NCBI RefSeq assembly: GCF_038051925.1
Contig: NZ_CP150634.1
Location: forward strand, 868,001-932,000
Length of the DNA: 64,000 nucleotides
Direction: 5' to 3'
Source of the DNA: Methylotuvimicrobium sp. KM2
GTDB lineage: Bacteria; Pseudomonadota; Gammaproteobacteria; Methylococcales; Methylomonadaceae
Under the pieces are notes generated by a model, which did no database searches, was not told where the DNA came from, and worked only from the letters and a program-made list of their open reading frames with translations. A program made the position numbers and the translations under genes. Shown in pieces: positions 54,431 through 63,092 of this stretch. The first letter of the stretch is position 1. The number at the start of each line of letters is the position of its first letter.

Positions 54431-55441
54431 TCAGGAAGCCAAAAAACCGAATAGATCTTTAGGGTCTTCCACTTCGGGTAGCATGGCTATTTCGGTTCCG
54501 AACTTAAATTCTGTCACGAGTTTGTAGACGATGCGAAGTATCGAAAAGTCTTCCAGTGCGAAACCTACCGAATCGAATAGCGTGATTTCTCGATTATTGT
54601 CACGACCGATTTTCGTTCCGCAAACCAACTCCGCTAATTCGGCATGGATCAATCCGGCATCGCCTTGTTGAATTTCGCCTTCGATCAAGCTTTGCGGCGT
54701 ATATTCGACGACGAGTTTGACTTGTCTTAGCAGTTGCGCCGGTAATTCGGTTTTGCCGGGGCAGTCGCCGCCGATTGCATTGATATGCGTGCCTGGCGCG
54801 ATCTCTTGAAGGCCGAAAAGCATTTGTCGATGTTTGGCGGCTGTTGCGGTAGTGACGATATCGGCACCATGCACGGCTTCGAGGATACTGCCGCATGGAA
54901 TTAAATCTAAGGACAGACCTGCCAAGTTTCGGGCATATTTAACCATGGCGCCGCTATCGATATCGAAATAAAAAATTTTTTCCAGCGCATAATTGCCGGC
55001 GAAGCCGACCGTCTGGAATTCCGCTTGTGCGCCGGTGCCGATGACAGCCAATGATTTGGCAGTGCTGCGTGCGAGATAACTTGCCGCTAGCATGCTGGTC
55101 GCTGCAGTTCTTATCGCGGTCAGCAAGGTCATATCGCAAAGCATTAAAGGGTAGCCGTTGCCGGCATCGCTGATTTGGCCAATCGCGGCAACGCTGAGCT
55201 TACCGTTTAAAACATTACCGGGATGGCCGTTGACGTATTTGAAGGTATAAAATTCGTTATCGCTACAAGGCATCAGTTCTATGACCCCTTGCGGAAAATA
55301 TGTAGCATAGCGAGGCGATAGGCAGTACGAATCCCAGCGGCCGAAGTCTTGTTTCAACGAGGCAGTCGCTCGGTTAATAAATTGCTCAAGACCAATATGG
55401 CGGGTTATGTCTCGGATGTCGCTTGCGGTTAGAATGAGCAT
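54431..55441 (-). CDS. Ornithine cyclodeaminase/mu-crystallin family protein
   Basis: 336 residues. The Rossmann motif is LAVIGTGAQAEFQTVGF (~residue 130), with NAIGGDCPGKTEL and the conserved Asp in LFDSVGFALEDFSIL. Members are NAD-dependent cyclodeaminases, imine reductases or dehydrogenases. It lies ~100 bases upstream of the CYP51 gene on the same strand and might share its transcript, though a sterol role is not established. Substrate unknown. Confidence 0.85.
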   Translation of the reverse strand: MLILTASDIRDITRHIGLEQFINRATASLKQDFGRWDSYCLSPRYATYFPQGVIELMPCSDNEFYTFKYVNGHPGNVLNGKLSVAAIGQISDAGNGYPLMLCDMTLLTAIRTAATSMLAASYLARSTAKSLAVIGTGAQAEFQTVGFAGNYALEKIFYFDIDSGAMVKYARNLAGLSLDLIPCGSILEAVHGADIVTTATAAKHRQMLFGLQEIAPGTHINAIGGDCPGKTELPAQLLRQVKLVVEYTPQSLIEGEIQQGDAGLIHAELAELVCGTKIGRDNNREITLFDSVGFALEDFSILRIVYKLVTEFKFGTEIAMLPEVEDPKDLFGFLAS

Positions 55442-55997
55442 ATCGAATCTTGAAAGTGAATGACTGAAACACCTTGATATGTGTTAGTTTAGCGCTCATG
55501 AAGATCACTGTTAAATTATTTGTCGGTTTTATTGCCCGACGGCTATTCGGTCGATGCCCAAACATGGCTGTTAAAAGAATCAGGGAGGTTGCTGAAGATC
55601 CGTATGCGCAGCACCTCCGATCGTGTGTTGGGCAAGCCTCGCTTGCCGCAGTTACGCGTTGAATTCGAGTTTGACGCGTATCTGAACAGGATGTCGACAT
55701 TTTTATGTCGCCGTCTTTCACGGGTATATCATCGAGGCGGCGGTTAGCGGAAAGCAAAACTTGCTGAACAGAAGATATTAAATACCGGAGAACAGTGCTG
55801 TTTGAAAAATCTGCCGATATTGAGCATCAGTGGCTTCGACAATCGCGACGAAGGCGTCGCTCCCACAAGGAGGCCGGAAGCTCTGTGGGAGCGATCCCCA
55901 GATCGTCTCTCACCTAACGCTAGGTGAGGGAAAGCCACCAAACGTCGGGTGGCAATATATGGTATCGAGGTCGCCTTGGCTAAGGAACAATCATAAA
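55442..55997. other. Gene-poor stretch with a possible decayed small gene and short repeats
   Basis: ATG at 55498 opens MKITVKLFVGF, resembling a MoaD/ThiS-type start, but the frame then shifts (LLPDGYSVDAQTWLLKESG lies in the next frame, 55529-55585). A broken small gene is possible but weak. 55838-55925 holds a GTGGGAGCG-type hairpin repeat (GCGTCGCTCCCACA / TGTGGGAGCGATCC) and TCACCTAACGCTAGGTGA. Confidence 0.35.
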
Positions 55998-56172
55998 CCT
56001 GAATTCGGCAGTTTAACCATGAAGCACATGAAGTTCATGAAGGATTCCAAGAGCTTACCAAATCCTTCTCGCTAACCTTTTTGGTGAGCGAAAGTTCTAT
56101 ACAAACGCGTAATAAGCTATTGAATTAACTTCCTATTCTTCATGATCTTCATGGTGAAATGCTTTTTCTAGG
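55998..56172. repeat. 176-bp ATGAAG-type repeat, copy C
   Basis: Same ends and interior as copies A and B, with a few substitutions. It ends 34 bases before the SDR gene, so it may influence that gene's promoter. Confidence 0.88.
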
Positions 56173-56205
56173 ATAAAAATTTGTCATCGATAAGGAGTCA
56201 GTACC

Positions 56206-56901
56206 ATGCAAACTATTTTAGTTACCGGAGCCAATCGCGGCTTAGGTTTGGAATTTTGCCGCCAATATGCCGAGGCGGGTGACAGGGTTATCGCGGCGTG
56301 CCGGCATCCCGATAGCGCCGATCAATTACAGGCATTGGCTGAGAATTATGCCACGATTCAAATCGAAGCCTTGGATGTTGCCGATTTCGCGCAAATCGAT
56401 GCCTTGTCGGTTCGATTGGCCGATGACGCCATCGACGTGTTGATCAATAATGCCGGCGTTTACGGCGATAAGTCGGGAGGCCGTTTCGGCAGTTTGAATT
56501 ATCAGGCGTGGTCGCATACCCTGCTGGTCAATACGCAGGCGCCGGTTAAAATGAGCGAGGCTTTTTTGCCGCAGCTTCAGCGTAGCGATAAAAAATTGAT
56601 CGTGGCTTTGAGCAGTCAAATGGGCAGTATTGCCGATAATTCCAGCGGCGGCAGTATTTTGTATCGTTCCAGCAAGGCCGCGTTGAATGCCGCGATGAAA
56701 AGTGTGTCGATCGATTTAATGGGTCGCGGAGTAGGCGTGCTGATTTTTCATCCGGGTTGGGTCAGAACCGATATGGGCGGACCAAACGGTTTGATCGATG
56801 CCGATGAGAGCGTCACCGGCATGCGTAAGATGATCGATGCTTTTTTGCTTCGGCAAAGCGGTAGTTTCATCAAATACGAAGGGTCGGTGATGCCTTGGTG
56901 A
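56206..56901 (+). CDS. Short-chain dehydrogenase (C-factor/sniffer-like)
   Basis: 231 residues with an AAGGAG ribosome site. TGANRGLGLEFCRQYAEAG binds NAD(P), and NNAGVYGD, Ser in VALSSQMGSIAD and Tyr-x3-Lys in LYRSSKAALN are present. It resembles carbonyl-reductase/C-factor-type SDRs. It is monocistronic and the substrate is unknown. Confidence 0.9.
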   Translation: MQTILVTGANRGLGLEFCRQYAEAGDRVIAACRHPDSADQLQALAENYATIQIEALDVADFAQIDALSVRLADDAIDVLINNAGVYGDKSGGRFGSLNYQAWSHTLLVNTQAPVKMSEAFLPQLQRSDKKLIVALSSQMGSIADNSSGGSILYRSSKAALNAAMKSVSIDLMGRGVGVLIFHPGWVRTDMGGPNGLIDADESVTGMRKMIDAFLLRQSGSFIKYEGSVMPW

Positions 56902-57388
56902 TTCGTTCTCCGAGGGGTGCTGTTACGGGTTAGAGCTCGTGTTTGCGTTAATCCTAAATCCAGCTGTCAGTCCACGAAGATCACGAAAGTAATCAGGTAA
57001 ATCTTTTGGATTACTCATTGGGAAAGTGATTCGAAAGTATAACTAATTGAATATTTTAGTGATTTTTATGGTCAAAATGTTTTTTATAGGCGCGGATTCA
57101 ACTATACCTTTCGCACTTCAAATTTCGGCAGTGCCGGAGGAGGCCTCGGGGTGCTCGGTAAAGGCTTTGCCGGCATGGAGCTGGCATGGAGCCTACATGG
57201 ACGTATTTACCCAGCACCTAAATTATCCAAGATAGTTAACCATAGCTAATGGACTATGGAATTTAGGTGCTGGGTTCACGGCGTCCTTTGACGGGCACCC
57301 CGAGGCCGAATTTTCATCTACGATGAGTATAACAAGTGCAATTATCTTTCCTTCATTATCTTCGTGCCCTTCATGGTGAAATGCTTTT
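56902..57388. other. Repeat-filled intergenic region
   Basis: It contains the TATACCTTTCGCACTTCAAA module (also ~8448), an AGCACCTAAAT palindrome (57210-57274) with its host arms, and a partial ATGAAG-type end (57350-57396, CTTCATGGTGAAATGC). No gene. Confidence 0.65.
57210..57274. repeat. AGCACCTAAAT palindromic element, copy 3
   Basis: Perfect 14-bp inverted repeat, CCCAGCACCTAAAT at 57210-57223 and ATTTAGGTGCTGGG at 57261-57274, with flanks ATGGACGTATTTA and TTCACGGCGTCC. Confidence 0.8.
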
Positions 57389-58336
57389 TTAGGTTAATGG
57401 GGGATTCGGACTCTGAGCAATTTTCAGCTCTCGCAATTTCATCAAGGCATAGAGCGTTTCCAGGTGCGGGCAATCTATGTTTTCTCGCCTCGCGGCATGA
57501 ACCGCATTGCGGAGTATCGCTTCGGTCTCCATCGGGCGGCCTTGTTCGTAATCGAGTAGCATGCTGGTCTTGTAGGGCGGCATCGTGTGCGTGTTTGCGA
57601 TATTTCGATCGATGATGTCTTCGGGCAATGGGTGTCCGCAGGCCGAGGCGATCGCGGCGATTTCTTGCATGATGCCTCGCACCAAGGGTTCCTGCGTGTT
57701 CAATATGTCCTGAGTCGCCAATCCTCCGGATAACACCGACAGTGGATTGAATGGTGCGTTCCAAATGCATTTTTGCCAGCGCGCGCCGATGATGTCGTCG
57801 GTAATTCGGCATTCGATGCCGGCCGAATTGAAAAAGGTGCCAAGCTGTTCGGCTTTGGGGCTAATAGTGTTGGTTAAGCTGCCCAAGGTCAATCGGCCGT
57901 AGGCCAAATGAGCTATTTGTCCGGGTCCGGTTCTGTTGCAACAGATGAAAGCCAAGCCGCTGATAATTTCGTTGCCCGGAAAGGCATCGATGAAAGCTTG
58001 TTCGGTTTCGACGCCGTTTTGTATAAAGACGATCGCGGTGTTATTCGAAACTGCGGGACGGATGAGCTCGAGGTTTTCCGAAACATCGATCGCCTTGGTG
58101 CATAGCACGACATAATCGGCTTGTTCCGGATAGTCTTCGGCATGTCGCAAGACATGTTGTGGCTTGAAGCGCCAGCCGCCCAGGTCGCGGCTTTCGATAG
58201 AATAGCCGGATTGTTCGATCAGGTTGAATTCGGACCGGCATACGACCGATACCGTGGCGCCGGCTTTCGCCAATAATGCGCCGTAAAAACCGCCGATCGC
58301 ACCGGCACCGAGGATTAGTATGTTAATCGGTTTCAT
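57389..58336 (-). CDS. panE: 2-dehydropantoate 2-reductase family protein
   Basis: 315 residues. ILILGAGAIGGFYGALLAKAG (NADPH binding), AIVFIQNGVETEQAF, the catalytic Lys in WQKCIWNAPFNPLSVL and the C-terminal PPYKTSMLLDYEQGRPMETEAI match ketopantoate reductase (pantothenate pathway). Related ketoacid reductases share this pattern. The ATG overlaps the end of hda by 14 bases. Confidence 0.88.
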   Translation of the reverse strand: MKPINILILGAGAIGGFYGALLAKAGATVSVVCRSEFNLIEQSGYSIESRDLGGWRFKPQHVLRHAEDYPEQADYVVLCTKAIDVSENLELIRPAVSNNTAIVFIQNGVETEQAFIDAFPGNEIISGLAFICCNRTGPGQIAHLAYGRLTLGSLTNTISPKAEQLGTFFNSAGIECRITDDIIGARWQKCIWNAPFNPLSVLSGGLATQDILNTQEPLVRGIMQEIAAIASACGHPLPEDIIDRNIANTHTMPPYKTSMLLDYEQGRPMETEAILRNAVHAARRENIDCPHLETLYALMKLRELKIAQSPNPPLT

Positions 58337-59027
58337 CTTGACTGAGAAATTGTTTCAAAAAAGGCAGAGTCAATTTACGTTTGGCGGCCAGCGTCGCATG
58401 ATCCAGCCGATCGAGCAAGCGCCACAATGAAGCTAAGTCTCGGGCGTGATGATTCAGCAAAAAACGGCCGACCGTGGGATTGATTTCAAAGCCCATTTGT
58501 TTAGCTTTAAAGGCCAGAGCCTCAATGCTTTCTTGATCCGACAGTTCCTGCAGTTTTAGTGTCAATCCCCAGTTGAGCCGGGTTTTCAGATCGGGCAGTC
58601 GGATGGTCAGCCAATTGGGCGGACAATTCGAAGACAGTATTAACTTAAAACCACGATCCCGGTGGCGATTATAGAAATTGAAAAACGCGAGCTCCCAGTT
58701 CGAGGTTTCGGCAATCGCATCGATGTTGTCGAAGCAGACGACTTCGTAATCTTCGAGTCCGCTTAGAATTTCGGTGCTAGGCAAAGCGTCCGCTGCGAAA
58801 GAATAGTAAAACGTGGTTTTTTTCAGTTCCTGGGCCAAATGACAGCAGGCTTGCAATAAATGGCTCTTGCCCAGGCCAAGATTGCCCCAAAGATAAATCT
58901 GTTGCTCTCCGGTACCGGAAACGCAATCTTTGAGGTGGCCGATAATTTCCCGGTTTTTGCCCGGATAGAAATTGGCAAAGGTCAGATTAAATTTGTGTTC
59001 GAAAAGTAACGGTAATTGCTCGGCCAT
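58323..59027 (-). CDS. hda: DnaA regulatory inactivator Hda
   Basis: 234 residues, DnaA-like AAA+ domain. Walker A is WGNLGLGKSHLLQACC, Walker B VVCFDNIDAI, and sensor-region residues lie in DLKTRLNWGL. No DNA-binding domain IV is present, so it is Hda rather than DnaA. The N-terminus QLPLLFEHKFNLTFANF resembles the clamp-binding motif start. It stimulates hydrolysis of DnaA-ATP with the beta clamp. The arsC-DUF2069-hda order is common in gammaproteobacteria. Confidence 0.95.
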   Translation of the reverse strand: MAEQLPLLFEHKFNLTFANFYPGKNREIIGHLKDCVSGTGEQQIYLWGNLGLGKSHLLQACCHLAQELKKTTFYYSFAADALPSTEILSGLEDYEVVCFDNIDAIAETSNWELAFFNFYNRHRDRGFKLILSSNCPPNWLTIRLPDLKTRLNWGLTLKLQELSDQESIEALAFKAKQMGFEINPTVGRFLLNHHARDLASLWRLLDRLDHATLAAKRKLTLPFLKQFLSQDETD

Positions 59028-59030
59028 GCA

Positions 59031-59378
59031 TCAAGGCTTTTTTTTATGATAACGAACATAAAGGCTTGCGCCGACAAACAGCGTTAAACTGAAGGTAACT
59101 TCCAGTAACGCATAAGGCCTTTGTAATGGGTTGGCATAAGCTTCGACCGATCCATGGATAAAATACATCAGGCTGATATAGGCCATCCAGGCGCAGCTTC
59201 TGGTTTTGCCGGCGAGTAAACCTCGCATCGGCAATAATAACGGCGAAACGCTCAGCAGCAATACCAATGCGGTAGGCAGTTGATCCGGCGGCGTCAATAC
59301 GGTAGGCCAGGCCATCAACAAACCAAACAGCCCGAAAAAACCGGCTAAGGCGATGCGGTGATAATGTTTTGCAGTCAT
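59031..59378 (-). CDS. DUF2069 membrane protein
   Basis: 115 residues with about four hydrophobic segments (IALAGFFGLFGLLMAWP, ALVLLLSVSPLLLPMRGLL, AWMAYISLMYFIHGSVEAY, EVTFSLTLFVGASLYV). The HGSVEAY...P(L)QR motif is typical of the family. It starts upstream of hda and ends 3 bases before it. Function unknown. Confidence 0.88.
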   Translation of the reverse strand: MTAKHYHRIALAGFFGLFGLLMAWPTVLTPPDQLPTALVLLLSVSPLLLPMRGLLAGKTRSCAWMAYISLMYFIHGSVEAYANPLQRPYALLEVTFSLTLFVGASLYVRYHKKKP

Positions 59379-59424
59379 TGGCCGGTCTTAGTTATTGGTG
59401 TGAGCCATGTCGAACCGGAACAAG

Positions 59425-59772
59425 TTATAAAATTTCCAGAACGTGTTCGGGAGGACGTCCGATAGCCGCTTTGCCGTTGGCTAGCACGATCGGTCGCTCG
59501 ATCAATTTAGGCGTTGCGACCATGCCGGCTATCAAGGCTTGCCGGTCCAGCGAAGGATCGTTCATACCGGTTTCCTTATACTCGCTTTCGTTCTTTCGCA
59601 TCAAATCGCGCGGCTCGATGCCAAGCAGATTGAGGATTTCGTTTAACTCATCTGCGGTAGGCGGGGTTTTTAAGTATTCGATGATTTCGATATCGAGATT
59701 TTTGTCTTGCAGAAGTTGCAAGGTTTGACGCGATTTGCTGCAACGGGGATTATGATAAATTTTTACGTTCAT
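59425..59772 (-). CDS. arsC: Arsenate reductase (glutaredoxin type) ArsC/YfgD
   Basis: 115 residues. IYHNPRCSKSRQTLQLL has the catalytic Cys, and IEYLKTPPTADELNEIL plus LIERPIVLANGKAAIGRPPEHVLEIL are typical. It sits upstream of DUF2069-hda, the YfgD context of E. coli, so a general thiol role is possible instead of arsenic resistance. Confidence 0.92.
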   Translation of the reverse strand: MNVKIYHNPRCSKSRQTLQLLQDKNLDIEIIEYLKTPPTADELNEILNLLGIEPRDLMRKNESEYKETGMNDPSLDRQALIAGMVATPKLIERPIVLANGKAAIGRPPEHVLEIL

Positions 59773-59980
59773 CGTGATTTAGCTATGATCAAATATTAAA
59801 ACGTTATAATAACATCATTTATGCGGACGGCAGATTGGAAACGAAGTCTGTAATATTTTATTTTCCTTATTTCTAAATGTAGGGAGCCTGCTGACTCCCT
59901 GGTTTCGTGTGACGCTAAATTGCCGAAGCTTATTCGCCGTTCCGATATTGTTAATGTATCCAGGAATTAAAGGAAAGTCA

Positions 59981-60853
59981 TTGAATACTCAAGCTATCGT
60001 CAATAGAGCAACACTATACTGGCGCCTGGCCCGATTCGATCGCCCGATCGGTATATTGATACTCTTATGGCCTACACTGTGGGCGCTTTGGTTAGCCTCG
60101 AGCGGTTCGCCGGATTTGAAAATTTTGACCGTTTTCGTGTTAGGCGTCATATTGATGCGGGCGGCTGGTTGCGTGATCAATGACTATGCCGATCGCGAAT
60201 TCGATCCGCATGTCGAGCGCACCAAGCAGCGCCCGATCGCTACCGGAAAGGTACGACCGAAGGAGGCATTGGCGCTCTTCGTCGTGTTGAGCCTAATCGC
60301 GTTCGGTTTGGTTTTATTGCTCAATACGATGACTATTCTATTGTCTATCGGCGGCGCCATTCTCGCTGCCGGCTATCCGTTTATGAAGCGCTATACCTAT
60401 TTACCGCAAGCCTTTTTGGGCATGGCTTTCGGTTGGGCCGTGCCGATGGCTTATGCAGCCGAAACACAAAGCTTGCCCTTGGTTTCATGGTTACTGTATT
60501 TGGCGGTAATTTTGTGGGCTTTGGTTTACGACACAATGTATGCGATGGTCGATAAGGACGACGACTTAAAAATCGGCGTCAAATCGACCGCGATATTATT
60601 CGGCGATAAGGACAGGGAGATTATTGCCGGCTTGCAGATCGTTATTTTGATGCTGTTGGTTATTGTCGGTCGATTTGAACAAATGGGCTGGATTTATTAT
60701 GTGGGGCTAACCGCTGCCGCCGGATTTTCTGTTTATCAACAGAAGCTGATTGTTCATCGCGAAAAAGCCGATTGCTTTAAAGCGTTTCTCAATAATAACT
60801 GGTTCGGTTTGGCTGTGTTTACAGGTATCGTTGTCGATTATTTAATGGGCTAG
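59981..60853 (+). CDS. ubiA: 4-hydroxybenzoate octaprenyltransferase UbiA
   Basis: 290 residues from the TTG at 59981 (AAAGGAAAG upstream); an ATG at 59954 is possible but gives a longer-than-usual N-terminus. Aspartate-rich motif 1 is [23 protein letters not shown] and motif 2 is [17 protein letters not shown]. There are about eight membrane segments. It prenylates 4-hydroxybenzoate in ubiquinone synthesis. It is divergent from arsC. Confidence 0.95.
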   Translation: MNTQAIVNRATLYWRLARFDRPIGILILLWPTLWALWLASSGSPDLKILTVFVLGVILMRAAGCVINDYADREFDPHVERTKQRPIATGKVRPKEALALFVVLSLIAFGLVLLLNTMTILLSIGGAILAAGYPFMKRYTYLPQAFLGMAFGWAVPMAYAAETQSLPLVSWLLYLAVILWALVYDTMYAMVDKDDDLKIGVKSTAILFGDKDREIIAGLQIVILMLLVIVGRFEQMGWIYYVGLTAAAGFSVYQQKLIVHREKADCFKAFLNNNWFGLAVFTGIVVDYLMG

Positions 60854-60868
60854 TCGGTGTTTAAGACG

Positions 60869-61684
60869 ATGGACTCAGTCTTTTATTGGGTGTCGAAACT
60901 GGTTTGGAGCTTATTGGCTCCGGATCATTTGTTGTTGATTTTATTGACTTTGGTTTGCGGCTTGTTTTGGTCGGGCTACCAACAAATAGCGCTTTATGGG
61001 TTCAGTGCCTTGGTTTTCTTATGCTGGTTGATTGCTTTATTGCCTGTCGGTAGTTGGTTGCTGCTTCCTTTGGAAACGAAATTTCCGGCGAACCCGTCGT
61101 TGCCGGAGCATTTGGACGGCATCATCATGCTCGCCGGAGCCGAAAAAATCGACGCCAGCTATGCTTGGCAACAGGTCGAGCTAAAAGCCTATTCGGAACG
61201 TGCGTTGACCTTCATGCAGATGGCTAGAAAATATCCTAACGCAAGATTAGTCTTTACCGGGGGATTGGGTAGTAAGCTGGATAAGCATTTTCAGGAGGCC
61301 GACGTAGCATCGCAACTTTTCGAGCAGCAAGGTCTCGATATCGGGGCAATTCAATTCGAACGGCGCTCGAGAAACACTTACGAAAATGCCTTGCTGGGCA
61401 AAGAATTGGTTAAGCCCAAAAAAGGTGAAAAATGGTTATTAATCACTAGCGCTTCACATATGCCAAGAGCAGTAGGCGTATTTTGTCGGGTCGGTTGGCC
61501 GGTTATTCCGTATCCGGTCGATCACTGGACGGTGCCGGGCGAGTTGACAAGTCTCGGTTTTGCATTCGGCGAAAATTTAGAACAATTGACTTATGGTGTC
61601 CGGGAATGGTTAGGATTGGCTGCCTATCATATCACCGGTAAAACAAGTGCTTGGGTGCCGGATACGTGTTCAAATGAGCCATAA
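60869..61684 (+). CDS. DUF218/YdcF-ElyC family membrane protein
   Basis: 271 residues from the ATG at 60869; a GTG at 60857 is an alternative. Two N-terminal membrane segments (LLILLTLVCGLFW; LVFLCWLIALLPVGSWLLL) are followed by the DUF218 domain: GIIMLAGAEK, ARLVFTGG, FERRSRNTYENALLGKEL, WLLITSASHMPRAVGVFCRVGWPVIPYPVD. ElyC-type proteins affect envelope biogenesis. It follows ubiA after 15 bases. Confidence 0.87.
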   Translation: MDSVFYWVSKLVWSLLAPDHLLLILLTLVCGLFWSGYQQIALYGFSALVFLCWLIALLPVGSWLLLPLETKFPANPSLPEHLDGIIMLAGAEKIDASYAWQQVELKAYSERALTFMQMARKYPNARLVFTGGLGSKLDKHFQEADVASQLFEQQGLDIGAIQFERRSRNTYENALLGKELVKPKKGEKWLLITSASHMPRAVGVFCRVGWPVIPYPVDHWTVPGELTSLGFAFGENLEQLTYGVREWLGLAAYHITGKTSAWVPDTCSNEP

Positions 61685-62056
61685 ACAGTAACGTTCATGA
61701 AGGTCTAGCCATCGCCCCGACAAATGAAAGTGCGAGGGATGGCTGGGTACGGTCACTCGCCCGACAGGACGCCGTGAACCCAGCACCTAAATCCAGCACC
61801 TAAATTCTATAGGTCTTTGGCAATGATTCAAAATCATGGCTTATTTAGGTGCTGGGTGAATACGTTCATGTAGACTCGACGGCGGCTGTCCTTGCCGCCG
61901 ACGCCTGCCGGTCGAGCAACCGCACCCGCTTCGGAACCGACATTGATTTTTATATCGAAAAATTAGATAAGGAATGCAAAACTGCGAACTTTCACAGTAA
62001 GAAAAATAAAAAAAACTTGCAGCGAAAAAAATGTTCTGTATAATTTCGATTTCTTC
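61685..62056. other. Repeat-containing region before tRNA-Thr
   Basis: The AGCACCTAAAT palindrome at 61779-61856 is flanked by host arms with GGTCACTCGCCCGACAGGAC on the left and GGCGGC...GCCGCC on the right. 61925-62056 is AT-rich and should hold the tRNA promoter. No gene. Confidence 0.6.
61779..61856. repeat. AGCACCTAAAT palindromic element, copy 4
   Basis: Left end CCCAGCACCTAAAT (61779-61792) with a second AGCACCTAAA directly after it, and right end ATTTAGGTGCTGGG (61843-61856). The doubled left end, TCTTTGGCAATG and AATCATGGCTTATTTAGG are shared with the copy at 38095-38172. Confidence 0.8.
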
Positions 62057-62132
62057 GCTGGTGTAGCTCAGTTGGTAGAGCAGCTGATTTGTAATCAGCC
62101 GGTCGCGGGTTCGAGTCCCATCACCAGCTCCA
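62057..62132 (+). tRNA. tRNA-Thr (anticodon TGT)
   Basis: 76 nt with encoded CCA. The acceptor stem is GCTGGTG/CACCAGC with discriminator T, the D-arm starts GCTCAGTTGGTAGAGC, the anticodon stem GCTGA/TCAGC encloses the loop TTTGTAA (anticodon TGT), and the T-arm contains GGTTCGAGTCC. It reads ACA codons. A terminator follows at 62141. Confidence 0.97.
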
Positions 62133-62140
62133 ACAAATTC

Positions 62141-62169
62141 AAAGGCTTGCAGAAATGCAGGCCTTTTTT
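62141..62169 (+). terminator. Rho-independent terminator after tRNA-Thr
   Basis: AAAGGCTTGCAGAAATGCAGGC folds into an interrupted stem (AAAGGC-TGCA / TGCA-GCC) followed by a run of six T. Confidence 0.8.
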
Positions 62170-62516
62170 GTTTGTGCCTGGGTTAGGTATGGGTTAGGAT
62201 TCAGAGAGAACTTCGTGGAATAGGCGAGGCGCATTTTCTCTTATACCTTGATACCGTCCAGAATTTTTTTCTTCCCGAATTCTCCAGTTGTATTATGGCT
62301 TTTAATTACGCTTAATGCAATTTCATTTCAAATCGTTCTCACCTTTCGCTCTCTGAACCCTGCGCGCTGTTAACTGAATGTGTCGGACAAAATGAACAAA
62401 ATCGCCTTTTTCAATAAATATATCGGGCTTTGAGCAGTTTTTATGTCGGAGATACCGAACAAACGAGTTGTTTTGCGAAGGACGTCATTTCGTAGGGATT
62501 TTTGGTCCAGAGAAAT

Positions 62517-63083
62517 TTATCGCTCGACCGGCTTAGCGTCTCCAGTTGTCTCATCCACTCGTTGTGCATAACGCATGACCATATCGATTTGGCCCTTTAC
62601 CCATTCATGGTCGCCGGTATAGTCGATCAGTAAATCGCCTTCGGTCGATTCGATTCGTTCGAAATGGATCGTTTGTCCCTGTTGACACAGGCGCGGGCCA
62701 TGATCGGCCAGCGATTCAAATAAAGCTTCCAAAAGAGGCACCCAACCGCAATCGATCCAATATTTCTCCGGCAGTTCCAGAATGTCGCCGGTTCTATCGT
62801 TTATATTTTGATCGGCGCCATGGGGCGAATGCCAAGGCATCATGCCTTGAATCAGGCCATGTCGTTCGCATAGCGTTTTGACGCCGATGCGTTTGTGCAG
62901 CGTCCCTAAATTGCCGCAAATTTTGCAGGTTCGATACGACAAAGATTCGGCCATGACGCGAATGCCGTTGACATAATGACTTTTCTCGGGACCGCTGAGA
63001 TACACTCGAAGCCCGCCCATTTTCTGTTTAACCTCGACGATTTCGGCTCTCAAGTCATGGGCCTCGATCAATTCAGACATCAC
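62517..63083 (-). CDS. Hypothetical protein with a CxxC...CxxH zinc-binding segment
   Basis: 188 residues from the ATG at 63083. EIVEVKQKMGGLRVYLSG and CKICGNLGTLHKRIGVKTLCERH match a widespread uncharacterised family in which a VKEKFGGLR segment precedes a CEVCG...TLCDEH zinc knuckle. The frame stays open upstream (WFHLIDV before the Met) to a stop near 63120 with no better start. Family members often have such residues N-terminally, so this copy may be 5'-truncated. Role unknown; similar domains occur near toxin/immunity genes. Confidence 0.65.
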   Translation of the reverse strand: MMSELIEAHDLRAEIVEVKQKMGGLRVYLSGPEKSHYVNGIRVMAESLSYRTCKICGNLGTLHKRIGVKTLCERHGLIQGMMPWHSPHGADQNINDRTGDILELPEKYWIDCGWVPLLEALFESLADHGPRLCQQGQTIHFERIESTEGDLLIDYTGDHEWVKGQIDMVMRYAQRVDETTGDAKPVER

Positions 63084-63092
63084 GTCGATCAG

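Noticed and set aside
8677-57396. CRISPR array from repeated CATGAAG motifs
   Set aside because: The repeats are dispersed ~176-bp elements with internal short tandem ATGAAG units; there are no regular repeat-spacer units or cas genes.
62057-62132. tRNA-Thr as an island attachment site
   Set aside because: No integrase and no second copy of the tRNA 3' end were found in the window, so the idea cannot be supported here.
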